From: Solobacterium sp. UBA1789 | GTDB taxonomy: Bacteria > Bacillota_I > Bacilli_A > Erysipelotrichales > Erysipelotrichaceae | NCBI GenBank assembly: GCA_002314515.1 | Contig: DCGB01000103.1 | Location: 1-6,586, forward strand | Reading direction: 5' to 3' | Length of the DNA stretch: 6,586 nucleotides | In this document: in pieces, positions 1-5,179 of the stretch | Numbering within the stretch: the first letter of the stretch is position 1 | Layout of the letters: every line of letters begins with the position of its first letter | The notes under the pieces: model-generated | What the model was told of the DNA's origin: nothing | Database searches by the model: none | Seen by the model: only the letters and a program-made list of their open reading frames with translations | Translations under genes and position numbers: made by a program

Positions 1-37
1 CGAGTCGTTCTCGTTACAACCACTTCGATACCGCTGC
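1..37 (-). tRNA. tRNA-Ser, anticodon probably CGA (5' half only)
   Basis: Read on the minus strand from 37 down to 1, the sequence folds as the first half of a class II tRNA. It has a 7-nt acceptor strand GCAGCGG, TA at positions 8-9, a D-stem TCG pairing with CGA, and a D-loop AAGTGGTTGTAA with the invariant GG and flanking A residues. A single G follows, then an anticodon-stem strand AACGA and a loop starting CTCG. The anticodon therefore begins C-G and its third base lies outside the window. The D-arm resembles Firmicute serine tRNAs, and among class II tRNAs (Ser, Leu, Tyr) only Ser has an anticodon beginning CG. The 3' half, including the acceptor complement and long variable arm, is not visible, so isotype and ends are inferred. 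It lies 12 nt downstream of the C-S lyase gene on the same strand. Confidence 0.8.
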
Positions 38-41
38 AGTT

Positions 42-63
42 AAGGTATCTTATTTGATACCTT
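42..63 (-). terminator. Hairpin over the stop codon of the C-S lyase gene
   Basis: A perfect 8-bp inverted repeat, AAGGTATC and GATACCTT, encloses a 6-nt loop. On the minus strand the loop holds most of the gene's end and includes the TAA stop (52-50). The 3' arm is followed by AACTGC, not a T-run, so it is a poor intrinsic terminator on this strand. It may instead protect the mRNA 3' end or mark the processing boundary before the tRNA. Confidence 0.45.
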
Positions 64-1210
64 TAATAGCTTTTTCGATGCGGTTGCAGGCTTCAACAAC
101 ATTTTCCATTGGTGTGGCAATGTTGATACGAGCCCAGCTTTCATAGCCTTTACCGAAAATCTCACCGGCATTGACAATGATATGGCAATCTTCTTTGAGG
201 AACATTTCAGCTGTTTTGCCTTTTGTATTATCTTTGAAGTCAGCAAATACCAGATAAGTACCTTCCATTGGACAGAATGTACAATAGTTTTTTAGGCGGT
301 TTACCAGGTAATCATAGTTTTCTTTGATAACCTTTACGACATCATCCATCCATTCTTCACAATACTGATAGCCATAATAGGTTGGTAGGGCACTAATAGC
401 ATTTACGCTAATGTGATGTGCAGCCTGGTAGGCATCAAATTTATCGCGAATCTTTTTATTTGGAATAATGACATGAGTATGGGCAAAGGCTGGTACGCTG
501 AAGGATTTTGATACAGCATCCAGGGCAATGACAATATTCTGATATTTTTTGAAAGACAGCGTCGGAACAAATTTATGTCCTTCCATGATCAGATCAGAAT
601 GAACCTGGTCGGATACAACGATGACATTGTGCTTTTTACAGATAGCCAGGAGTGTTTCAATTTCTTTTTTTGTCCAGACACGGCCAATTGGATTATGTGG
701 TGTACAAAAGATAAACATTTTGACATCATTTTTAATGATCTTGCTTTCGATGTCCTTATAATTCATGGTAAAGTAACCATTATTGTTGATAAGTTTGGAA
801 ATAACCGGTTTACGTTTACATCCCAATATTGAATTTTTAAATGGATGATAGACTGGAGTATTGATCATGATGCCATCATTTTCTTTGGTTAAGATATAAA
901 TGAGCTGACATAATCCAGTAACGGCACCACTGGCAAAACGGACCCAGTCTTTATTTATCTGCAAATTATTACGCTTAAGATTCCATTGAATCATTTTGTC
1001 ATAATAATCAGCTGGCAACATCGTATAACCAAAGTTTCCATGCAGCATTCTATTGGCAAGAGCCTGATTAAACTTATCAGGCAGTTTAAAGTCCATGTCG
1101 GCAATCCACATAGAAATATCATCTTCGTGTTCAAGATGAGAATCCCATTTGACACAATCGGTATTATGACGTTCAATATTATATTTTTTTTTGAATTCTT
1201 TTGTTTCCAT
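50..1210 (-). CDS. MalY/PatB-type PLP-dependent C-S lyase (cystathionine beta-lyase-like aminotransferase)
   Basis: This 386-residue, full-length fold-type I PLP enzyme is expected to cleave C-S bonds of cystathionine or cysteine conjugates, giving a thiol or sulfide, pyruvate and ammonia in the cytoplasm. The N-terminus carries the MalY/PatB signatures NTDCVKWD (16-23) and MWIADMDF (34-41). PVYHPF (119-124) holds the cofactor-stacking Tyr121. TPHNPIGRVW (170-179) holds Asn173. SDQVHSDL (200-207) holds Asp201, which should contact the pyridine nitrogen. Lys235 in VSKSF is the expected Schiff-base lysine, and Arg361 in RINIATP the substrate carboxylate binder. An odd detail is Gln202 where this family usually has Glu (SDEIH). 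The start is supported by AGAGG with 5-nt spacing (minus strand, 1220-1216). It follows the CYTH gene by 21 nt and is probably cotranscribed with it. Family-level assignment is secure; substrate, or an additional regulatory role as in E. coli MalY, is not determined. Confidence 0.93.
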   Translation of the reverse strand: METKEFKKKYNIERHNTDCVKWDSHLEHEDDISMWIADMDFKLPDKFNQALANRMLHGNFGYTMLPADYYDKMIQWNLKRNNLQINKDWVRFASGAVTGLCQLIYILTKENDGIMINTPVYHPFKNSILGCKRKPVISKLINNNGYFTMNYKDIESKIIKNDVKMFIFCTPHNPIGRVWTKKEIETLLAICKKHNVIVVSDQVHSDLIMEGHKFVPTLSFKKYQNIVIALDAVSKSFSVPAFAHTHVIIPNKKIRDKFDAYQAAHHISVNAISALPTYYGYQYCEEWMDDVVKVIKENYDYLVNRLKNYCTFCPMEGTYLVFADFKDNTKGKTAEMFLKEDCHIIVNAGEIFGKGYESWARINIATPMENVVEACNRIEKAIKGIK

Positions 1211-1231
1211 ATTAACCTCTTTCTATAAGTA

Positions 1232-1768
1232 TTATAGTTTATTATTGTTTATTAAATTCGCAAAACGATAGAATTTGCCATGTTTGTTGTCAATATCGGC
1301 AATATTATTGGTTTTTAAAAAACTTACCAGTTCACTTCGATCGCCTGTATTGGCGTCATACAGTTCATATTCAATTTCATAATCTTCAGTATTTAAATAA
1401 TATGAATGGTCGATGCAGATTTCGCCATATTTCATGGCTATGATACTGCGGTCGGTTATAAGTTCACCAATATAGCTGACTTTTATTATCTGAAAGTGGT
1501 CAAATATTTCAATAATCCTAGGATCATCCAGTGTATTGTCTCTGATTTCGAATTCATATTCATCAGGAAATTCTTTGTTTTTGTCTTTGAGGGTAAACAG
1601 ATAACGGTCATCGACATAGCGGGTTCTGAGGGCTATGCCTTTTTTGTCAGAATTATAGTAGTAGTTTATCTGTCTTTTAGGACTTAGATGGTAGTTATCT
1701 ATGATCCTGTCGTATTCTTCTTTGGTGATGAGCACTTTATACTCTTTTTCAATATTGGCCTTAATCAT
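1232..1768 (-). CDS. CYTH-domain (triphosphate tunnel metalloenzyme) protein
   Basis: The 178-residue protein is essentially one CYTH domain. Members bind triphosphates such as inorganic tripolyphosphate, ThTP or ATP with a divalent metal inside an eight-stranded beta tunnel; several are phosphatases. The hallmark ExExK is present near the N-terminus (E7, E9, K11). Other expected tunnel residues are R48 and R50 in LRTRY, K61 in TLKDK, E72/E74, R107, D120, the acidic strand YEIEYEL (E131, E133, E135) and the C-terminal K165/R168. The length and NYYY segment resemble the YjbK-like Firmicute subgroup. No transmembrane or CHAD domain is seen. ATG at 1768 is chosen because the ExExK motif sits at the usual distance and no alternative start lies just upstream. 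AAGGA is only 1 nt from it, so the Shine-Dalgarno spacing is poor. It is the first gene of a probable two-gene operon with the C-S lyase. The real substrate is unknown. Confidence 0.88.
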   Translation of the reverse strand: MIKANIEKEYKVLITKEEYDRIIDNYHLSPKRQINYYYNSDKKGIALRTRYVDDRYLFTLKDKNKEFPDEYEFEIRDNTLDDPRIIEIFDHFQIIKVSYIGELITDRSIIAMKYGEICIDHSYYLNTEDYEIEYELYDANTGDRSELVSFLKTNNIADIDNKHGKFYRFANLINNNKL

Positions 1769-1774
1769 GTCCTT

Positions 1775-1780
1775 ATTATA
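1775..1780 (-). promoter_or_regulatory. Candidate -10 box for the CYTH/C-S lyase operon
   Basis: The minus strand reads a perfect TATAAT here. A start site 6-7 nt downstream would fall at about 1768-1769, on the ATG itself, giving an mRNA with almost no leader. The -35 at 17-bp spacing (1803-1798, GTCCTA) is weak. In such AT-rich DNA a chance match is possible. Confidence 0.4.
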
Positions 1781-1787
1781 TGATTTT

Positions 1788-1793
1788 TATAGT
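1788..1793 (+). promoter_or_regulatory. Candidate -10 box for the EIIC-like gene
   Basis: TATAGT matches the sigma-A -10 at five of six positions, and an overlapping TAAAAT follows at 1793-1798. No good -35 is found at the right spacing. Transcription would begin near 1800, a few bases before ATG 1805. The element lies in the 36-bp divergent intergenic region shared with the CYTH gene. Confidence 0.35.
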
Positions 1794-1804
1794 AAAATAG
1801 GACT

Positions 1805-3337
1805 ATGAAACGCATGATGAATTTATATGAAAACGCGAAAACACCAATTAGGGCTGCCTATTTCGGTTTTGTTTTAATTGCGATAGGTTTTTTGCTTCAA
1901 AATGAAAGTGTCAATATATTTTATACATTCTCGTCTTCTTTTTCGGCTATTTTTTCAAAATTCTGTTTAAGCCTTGGTCAGATAATCATTATTAATCTGC
2001 CTTTGTTGTTTATGCTGAATATGGTCTGCAAGAAGGCCAATGGTGCTTATCCGATTCTTTTGGCTCTGGTTGGTTATTTTTCTTTTTTAGCCATGACAGC
2101 AATTTTTGCGGATTCTTCTTTGACTTCTCAGGCTTATGTTGGTGCTGGCAGTGCTGCTTCGGTTTTTTCTTTGACCAACTTGGGTAAAAGCCCTCTGGAA
2201 TTTGGCTTACCAGCTTCTATTGTTGTTGCCTATTTAACTCGCCTTTCTTTTATCCGCTCACGTCATCGTGGCGATTATGATATTTTTGGTTTTATGAGTC
2301 CGGATAGTGAGGGGCTGGTTTTAAATATTCTTTTATGTTGTGCTGCTGGTTTGACTGCCAGCTTTGTATATCCGATTTTCTACAAATATCTCCAGCTGGC
2401 TATAAATTTTATTGCCTCTGATTTGCTGGATCCTTTGGGATTGGCCTTATATGGTTTTTTGGATCGTTTCCTTTCTCTATTGGGTTTGGGTTCTTTGATT
2501 CGTTATCCATTCTGGTATACATCCTTGGGTGGCAGTTTTACCAATCTGGCTGGTCAGGCTATTTTGGGTGATGTTTCAATTTTTGCCTATATTCAGGAAA
2601 ACAATGCCTTGTATTATGGCTGTGGACGTTTTATTACAGCATATTATGTCATTAACTTTTTCATGATTCCAGCCCTATATTTTGGCATTATGACAGGCAT
2701 TTCTGACAAAAAAGAAAGACACAGGCTGATGCCAGTAATGATTCTTGCTTCATTGCTGTCAATTATTGCCGGCAATCCTTTGCCATTTGAAATATTGATG
2801 GCTTTTACAACACCATTCTTACTGCTTTTATATCTGTTAGTGGTTGCGGCTGTCTATTATTTTCTGGCTTATTTTGGTATTTATCTGGGTTCCAGCGTTG
2901 GTACGACTTCAATAATTTCAGCTATGCCTGGTTCTTTCCCGGATTTTATCATTAATATTCGTAATACTCTTTATTATGATACTTTGATTAAAATACTGGC
3001 TGTTGGTGCGGTTGCAGCTGCCTGCTGTTTCCTGCTGTCGCTTATTTATCATCGTTTCCTGGCTTATGATTTTATTGCTTCTGGTCGTTTGAAAAAACTG
3101 GCTGATGACATCATTGAGTCTGTTGGTGGTAAAGAAAATATTGTTATGGTGTCTACTGCTTATTTGCGTTTGAATATCACTTTAAATAATCAGGAAGAGC
3201 TTGATTATGACAAGATCAATGAATGGGGTAAATTACAGGTTCTTGAAACCAAAGATGGTATTTCTATTTCAACTGGTTCATCAGCCTGGATTATTGCCCA
3301 TAAGATCAGGAAAACTATTGAGGTGAAAAATGGCTAA
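1805..3337 (+). CDS. Degenerate PTS EIIC-EIIB-like membrane protein (glucose superfamily)
   Basis: This 510-residue polytopic protein has the order of a glucose/GlcNAc/maltose-type PTS permease: an EIIC membrane domain (about 14-420), then a cytoplasmic EIIB-like domain (about 429-507). Recognisable EIIC parts are PFWYTSLGGSF (235-245), a GD...F segment near 255-260 and GRFITAYY (274-281). Functional sites look eroded by eye alignment. The usual GLHH is GLGS (227-230). The sugar-site motif of the GITEPIEF type is GNPLPFEI (323-330), losing the TE but keeping the second Glu. In EIIB the CxTRLR phosphorylation site reads STAYLR (450-455), so the phospho-Cys is Ser450. No EIIA or metabolic gene is nearby. 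It may no longer phosphorylate sugar and could be a sensor or an uncoupled transporter. The stop overlaps the next gene by 8 bp. Start is ambiguous: ATG 1805 has AGGA only 2 nt away, while ATG 1814 has about 11-nt spacing. Confidence 0.8.
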   Translation: MKRMMNLYENAKTPIRAAYFGFVLIAIGFLLQNESVNIFYTFSSSFSAIFSKFCLSLGQIIIINLPLLFMLNMVCKKANGAYPILLALVGYFSFLAMTAIFADSSLTSQAYVGAGSAASVFSLTNLGKSPLEFGLPASIVVAYLTRLSFIRSRHRGDYDIFGFMSPDSEGLVLNILLCCAAGLTASFVYPIFYKYLQLAINFIASDLLDPLGLALYGFLDRFLSLLGLGSLIRYPFWYTSLGGSFTNLAGQAILGDVSIFAYIQENNALYYGCGRFITAYYVINFFMIPALYFGIMTGISDKKERHRLMPVMILASLLSIIAGNPLPFEILMAFTTPFLLLLYLLVVAAVYYFLAYFGIYLGSSVGTTSIISAMPGSFPDFIINIRNTLYYDTLIKILAVGAVAAACCFLLSLIYHRFLAYDFIASGRLKKLADDIIESVGGKENIVMVSTAYLRLNITLNNQEELDYDKINEWGKLQVLETKDGISISTGSSAWIIAHKIRKTIEVKNG

Positions 3338-3728
3338 AAAAAGTGTAGGAACATTGATAAAAGAAGCTCGAACCAAGGCAGGCTTAACCCAGGAACAGTT
3401 GGCTAAAAAAATCAAGGGTCTTTCTGCCAATGACATCTCTTTGGCTGAAAGGGGAGAAAAAGAACTTACACAGGCAGTATTGAAACAGATTGCCAAAATC
3501 TGCGGCGTCAGTCAGTCTTCTTTAATAAGTACAAAAACAAAGAAGACTTCAACTTCAATGAAATTAAGCTCAGCAGAAAAGAAAATTATTGAATTATATC
3601 GTCAGGCAGATACAAAGACTAAAAAAGAGGTTCTCAGTCTGCTAAAGGGCGAAGATAATGATGGCGATGAACTTCTGAATACATTGATTCAAAGTGCTGG
3701 TGATTTCCTTAGCAGTTTGAACAAATAA
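3330..3728 (+). CDS. XRE-family helix-turn-helix regulator
   Basis: This 132-residue cytoplasmic protein has an N-terminal XRE/Cro-cI HTH domain (about 7-62). TQEQLAKK (20-27) is the first helix of the HTH, LSANDISLAERG (31-42) covers the recognition helix, and LTQAVLKQIAKICGVS closes the bundle. A Ser/Thr/Lys-rich linker (about 66-78) follows, then a predicted helical region. It contains KLSSAEKKIIELYRQAD (78-94), a pattern common in small Firmicute repressors and perhaps used for dimerisation, and an acidic stretch (108-114) before a final helix. ATG 3330 is preceded by GAGGTG with 4-nt spacing, inside the end of the EIIC-like gene. The 8-bp overlap suggests translational coupling and linked function. 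Target sites are unknown; the palindrome at 3741-3753 just downstream is one candidate. There is no obvious terminator between it and rpmH. Confidence 0.9.
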   Translation: MAKKSVGTLIKEARTKAGLTQEQLAKKIKGLSANDISLAERGEKELTQAVLKQIAKICGVSQSSLISTKTKKTSTSMKLSSAEKKIIELYRQADTKTKKEVLSLLKGEDNDGDELLNTLIQSAGDFLSSLNK

Positions 3729-3740
3729 CTGCGCACTCTT

Positions 3741-3753
3741 TGATTGACAATCA
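3741..3753. promoter_or_regulatory. 13-bp palindrome over the rpmH -35 box (candidate operator)
   Basis: TGATTG-A-CAATCA is a perfect inverted repeat of 6-bp arms around one central base. It contains the TTGACA -35 hexamer at 3744-3749, so a dimeric protein bound here would block RNA polymerase. The size and symmetry fit an XRE-type operator, and an XRE gene ends 12 bp upstream. It is also short enough to arise because TTGACAA partly creates its own symmetry. Confidence 0.35.
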
Positions 3754-3772
3754 GACTTATTATGAGTATGAT
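3744..3772 (+). promoter_or_regulatory. Sigma-A promoter of the rpmH operon
   Basis: A perfect TTGACA (-35, 3744-3749) is followed after exactly 17 bp by TATGAT (-10, 3767-3772, five of six matches). Transcription should start near 3779, giving a leader of about 29 nt to the rpmH ATG. This is the strongest promoter in the window, as expected for a ribosomal protein gene. Confidence 0.82.
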
Positions 3773-3793
3773 TATAAGTGAATTTGTAGAAAA

Positions 3794-3799
3794 GAGGTA
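3794..3799 (+). promoter_or_regulatory. Ribosome binding site of rpmH
   Basis: GAGGTA lies about 8 nt before the rpmH ATG at 3808 and fixes that start for this very short gene. Confidence 0.75.
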
Positions 3800-3807
3800 G
3801 CTTTAGT

Positions 3808-3942
3808 ATGAAGAGAACTTATCAACCAAGTAAGAGAAAGCACCAGAATACTCACGGCTTTAGAGCTCGTATGAAGACAGTCGGTGGACGCAAGGTTCTT
3901 GCAAGACGCCGTGCCAAGGGTAGAAAGGTATTATCTGCTTAA
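3808..3942 (+). CDS. rpmH: 50S ribosomal protein L34
   Basis: This 44-residue, very basic protein begins [19 protein letters not shown] and ends [13 protein letters not shown], matching the conserved L34 pattern ([11 protein letters not shown], HGFraRM, [14 protein letters not shown]) over its entire length. L34 is a small component of the large ribosomal subunit that binds 23S rRNA. The length equals the bacterial norm. The gene has its own strong promoter and a good ribosome binding site, and is followed 30 nt later by rnpA, the near-universal bacterial order. A hairpin with a U-rich tail right after the stop probably makes most transcripts end here, which would give much more L34 than RnpA. 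Confidence 0.98.
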   Translation: MKRTYQPSKRKHQNTHGFRARMKTVGGRKVLARRRAKGRKVLSA

Positions 3943-3943
3943 T

Positions 3944-3970
3944 AAAGTCACATCAGTGGCTTTTGTTTTA
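3944..3970 (+). terminator. Attenuator-like hairpin between rpmH and rnpA
   Basis: AAAGTCAC (3944-3951) pairs with GTGGCTTT (3956-3963) across a 4-nt ATCA loop, giving 8 bp including one G-U. The 3' side runs into TTTTGTTTTA. This has the form of a modest intrinsic terminator, placed 1 nt after the rpmH stop and 3 to 10 nt before the rnpA start. Partial read-through would set the rpmH:rnpA ratio. Confidence 0.6.
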
Positions 3971-3972
3971 TT

Positions 3973-4314
3973 ATGAAGAAAGAATTTAGAGTCCGTAAAA
4001 ATGAGGAATTCGGCAATATCATTGCCGGTCACCATCGTCTCATTAATTCCTCTTTTACGGTCTATTATTTAAGAAAAAAGCTCGACCATTGCCGGGCTGG
4101 TATATCAGTATCCAAAAAACTGGGAAATGCGGTTGTCAGAAATAAAATAAAGCGTCAGCTTAGAATGATGGTCCTGAGTCTTGTTGATTTTGATAACTAT
4201 CCTTTTGATTTGATTATTGTTGTTCGTAATGGATATTTGAAAAAGTCTTTTGATGATAATCAAAAGGATTTGGAAAAGCTTTTTAAAAAAGCTATAATAG
4301 AAAAGTATGATTAA
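3973..4314 (+). CDS. rnpA: Ribonuclease P protein component
   Basis: The 113-residue basic protein is the protein subunit of RNase P; it binds the catalytic RNA and the 5' leader of pre-tRNA. It starts in the usual way (MKKEFRVRKNEEF, with the conserved Phe at 13) and carries the RNR signature KLGNAVVRNKIKRQLR (49-64), including R56, N57, K60 and R61. FDLIIVVRNGY (78-88) is the usual later strand. Length is typical. No Shine-Dalgarno is visible before ATG 3973: the upstream bases are the U-rich tail of the hairpin. Translation is therefore probably inefficient or depends on unusual initiation. It sits between rpmH and yidC as in most bacteria. Confidence 0.97.
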   Translation: MKKEFRVRKNEEFGNIIAGHHRLINSSFTVYYLRKKLDHCRAGISVSKKLGNAVVRNKIKRQLRMMVLSLVDFDNYPFDLIIVVRNGYLKKSFDDNQKDLEKLFKKAIIEKYD

Positions 4315-4318
4315 GGAG
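4313..4318 (+). promoter_or_regulatory. Ribosome binding site that sets the yidC start
   Basis: AAGGAG lies 6 nt before ATG 4325 and overlaps the rnpA stop codon. It selects 4325 over the upstream in-frame ATG 4307, which lies inside rnpA, lacks a comparable site and would add six residues before the signal peptide. Confidence 0.8.
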
Positions 4319-4324
4319 TTCGTC

Positions 4325-5170
4325 ATGAGTAAAAAGCGTTTTTTAGGTGTATTGACGATTGCAGCAGTCCTTTTACTGTTATGCGGCTGTTCTGCTAAAA
4401 GTACTACTGAAACAGTATACATTTCTCTGGATACACCATTTTCTGATGCGGTTGCCGAGGGCTTATTTACAGCGATCCTAACTTATCCTCTGGCACAGGC
4501 TATCAACTATTTGTCTCAATATATCGGTGTTGGTTTTGGTATTGCCGTTGTTGCGATTACTTTGAATGCCGTTATTCTGGCTTTAACTTTCCGTTCTAAT
4601 GTTGCGATGCAGAAGATGCAGCAGCTGCAGCCGGAAATTCAAAAGATTCAAAGTAAGTACGAGGGTCGTAATGATGCAACATCCCGTACAAGAATGAATG
4701 CTGAAATGCAGCAGGTTTATGCCAAGAATAATATCAACCCGACTTCTTCACTGCTTGCCAGCTTTATTCAATTGCCTATTCTGATTTCAATGTATACAGC
4801 TGTCAGAAGGTCTTATGCTGTCGCAAATGGTACTTTCTTTGGTGCCAATTTGTCTATGCATCCAATGGAAGCCATTAAGACTTTCACTATTCCATTGATT
4901 ATTGTTTATGTTGTTATGGTAATTTCTCAGTTTGTTTCTATGGCTTTCCCACGCTATTTGCAGCAGCGTAAGGCTAAGAAAGAAGCTGATTTGCATCATC
5001 GTCATTATGAAAAGGTTGAAGATCCTAATCAGATGATGACTTATACAATGGTTGTTTTTATTGCCTTTATCATGTTAAATTGGCCAACTGCCTTAGCTTT
5101 ATATTATTGTATTTATTCTCTGATCAATATCGCCAAGACTTTATTGATTGAGGTAGTGGTCAAAAAGTAG
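4325..5170 (+). CDS. yidC: YidC/OxaA membrane protein insertase (lipoprotein type)
   Basis: This insertase places membrane proteins into the lipid bilayer, alone or with SecYEG. From ATG 4325 it has 281 residues. A lipoprotein signal peptide (KKR, hydrophobic 6-19) ends in the lipobox LCGC, predicting lipidation of Cys22 as in Gram-positive YidC1/SpoIIIJ. The 60KD_IMP core follows. It has TM1 (about 71-89), a cytoplasmic helical hairpin starting MQKMQQLQPEIQKIQSKY (95-112) and reaching the INP motif (137-139), TM2 with FIQLPILISMYTAVR (147-161), TM3 (187-206), a basic loop (210-230), and TM4-TM5 (238-276). No Arg occurs in TM1: Asn81 or Val83 takes the place of the groove Arg known as R73 in SpoIIIJ, and the usual following Pro is also absent. 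The gene is 10 nt after rnpA and 9 nt before jag, clearly one operon. Confidence 0.95.
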   Translation: MSKKRFLGVLTIAAVLLLLCGCSAKSTTETVYISLDTPFSDAVAEGLFTAILTYPLAQAINYLSQYIGVGFGIAVVAITLNAVILALTFRSNVAMQKMQQLQPEIQKIQSKYEGRNDATSRTRMNAEMQQVYAKNNINPTSSLLASFIQLPILISMYTAVRRSYAVANGTFFGANLSMHPMEAIKTFTIPLIIVYVVMVISQFVSMAFPRYLQQRKAKKEADLHHRHYEKVEDPNQMMTYTMVVFIAFIMLNWPTALALYYCIYSLINIAKTLLIEVVVKK

Positions 5171-5179
5171 GAGCAGATT

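Noticed and set aside
1..57. Possible 3' end of a plus-strand gene ending at 40-42 or 55-57, with the 42-63 hairpin as its terminator
   Set aside because: The same bases fold convincingly as the 5' half of a tRNA on the minus strand, and the short plus-strand peptides match nothing recognisable.
575..832. Open frame on the plus strand within the C-S lyase gene, and similar frames at 986-1228 and 1406-1687
   Set aside because: They lie antisense to well-supported genes, have no family features or ribosome binding sites, and arise from the codon pattern of the minus-strand genes.
3729..3807. Replication origin or DnaA boxes upstream of rpmH
   Set aside because: No TTATCCACA-like sequence is present; the spacer is explained by a promoter, a palindrome and a ribosome binding site.
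4307..4324. Upstream in-frame ATG 4307 as the yidC start
   Set aside because: It lies inside rnpA and lacks a good ribosome binding site, while ATG 4325 has AAGGAG at ideal spacing and gives a standard lipoprotein signal peptide.
4105..4422. Minus-strand open frame across rnpA and the yidC start
   Set aside because: It is opposite two conserved essential genes and its translation is low-complexity with no recognisable domain.
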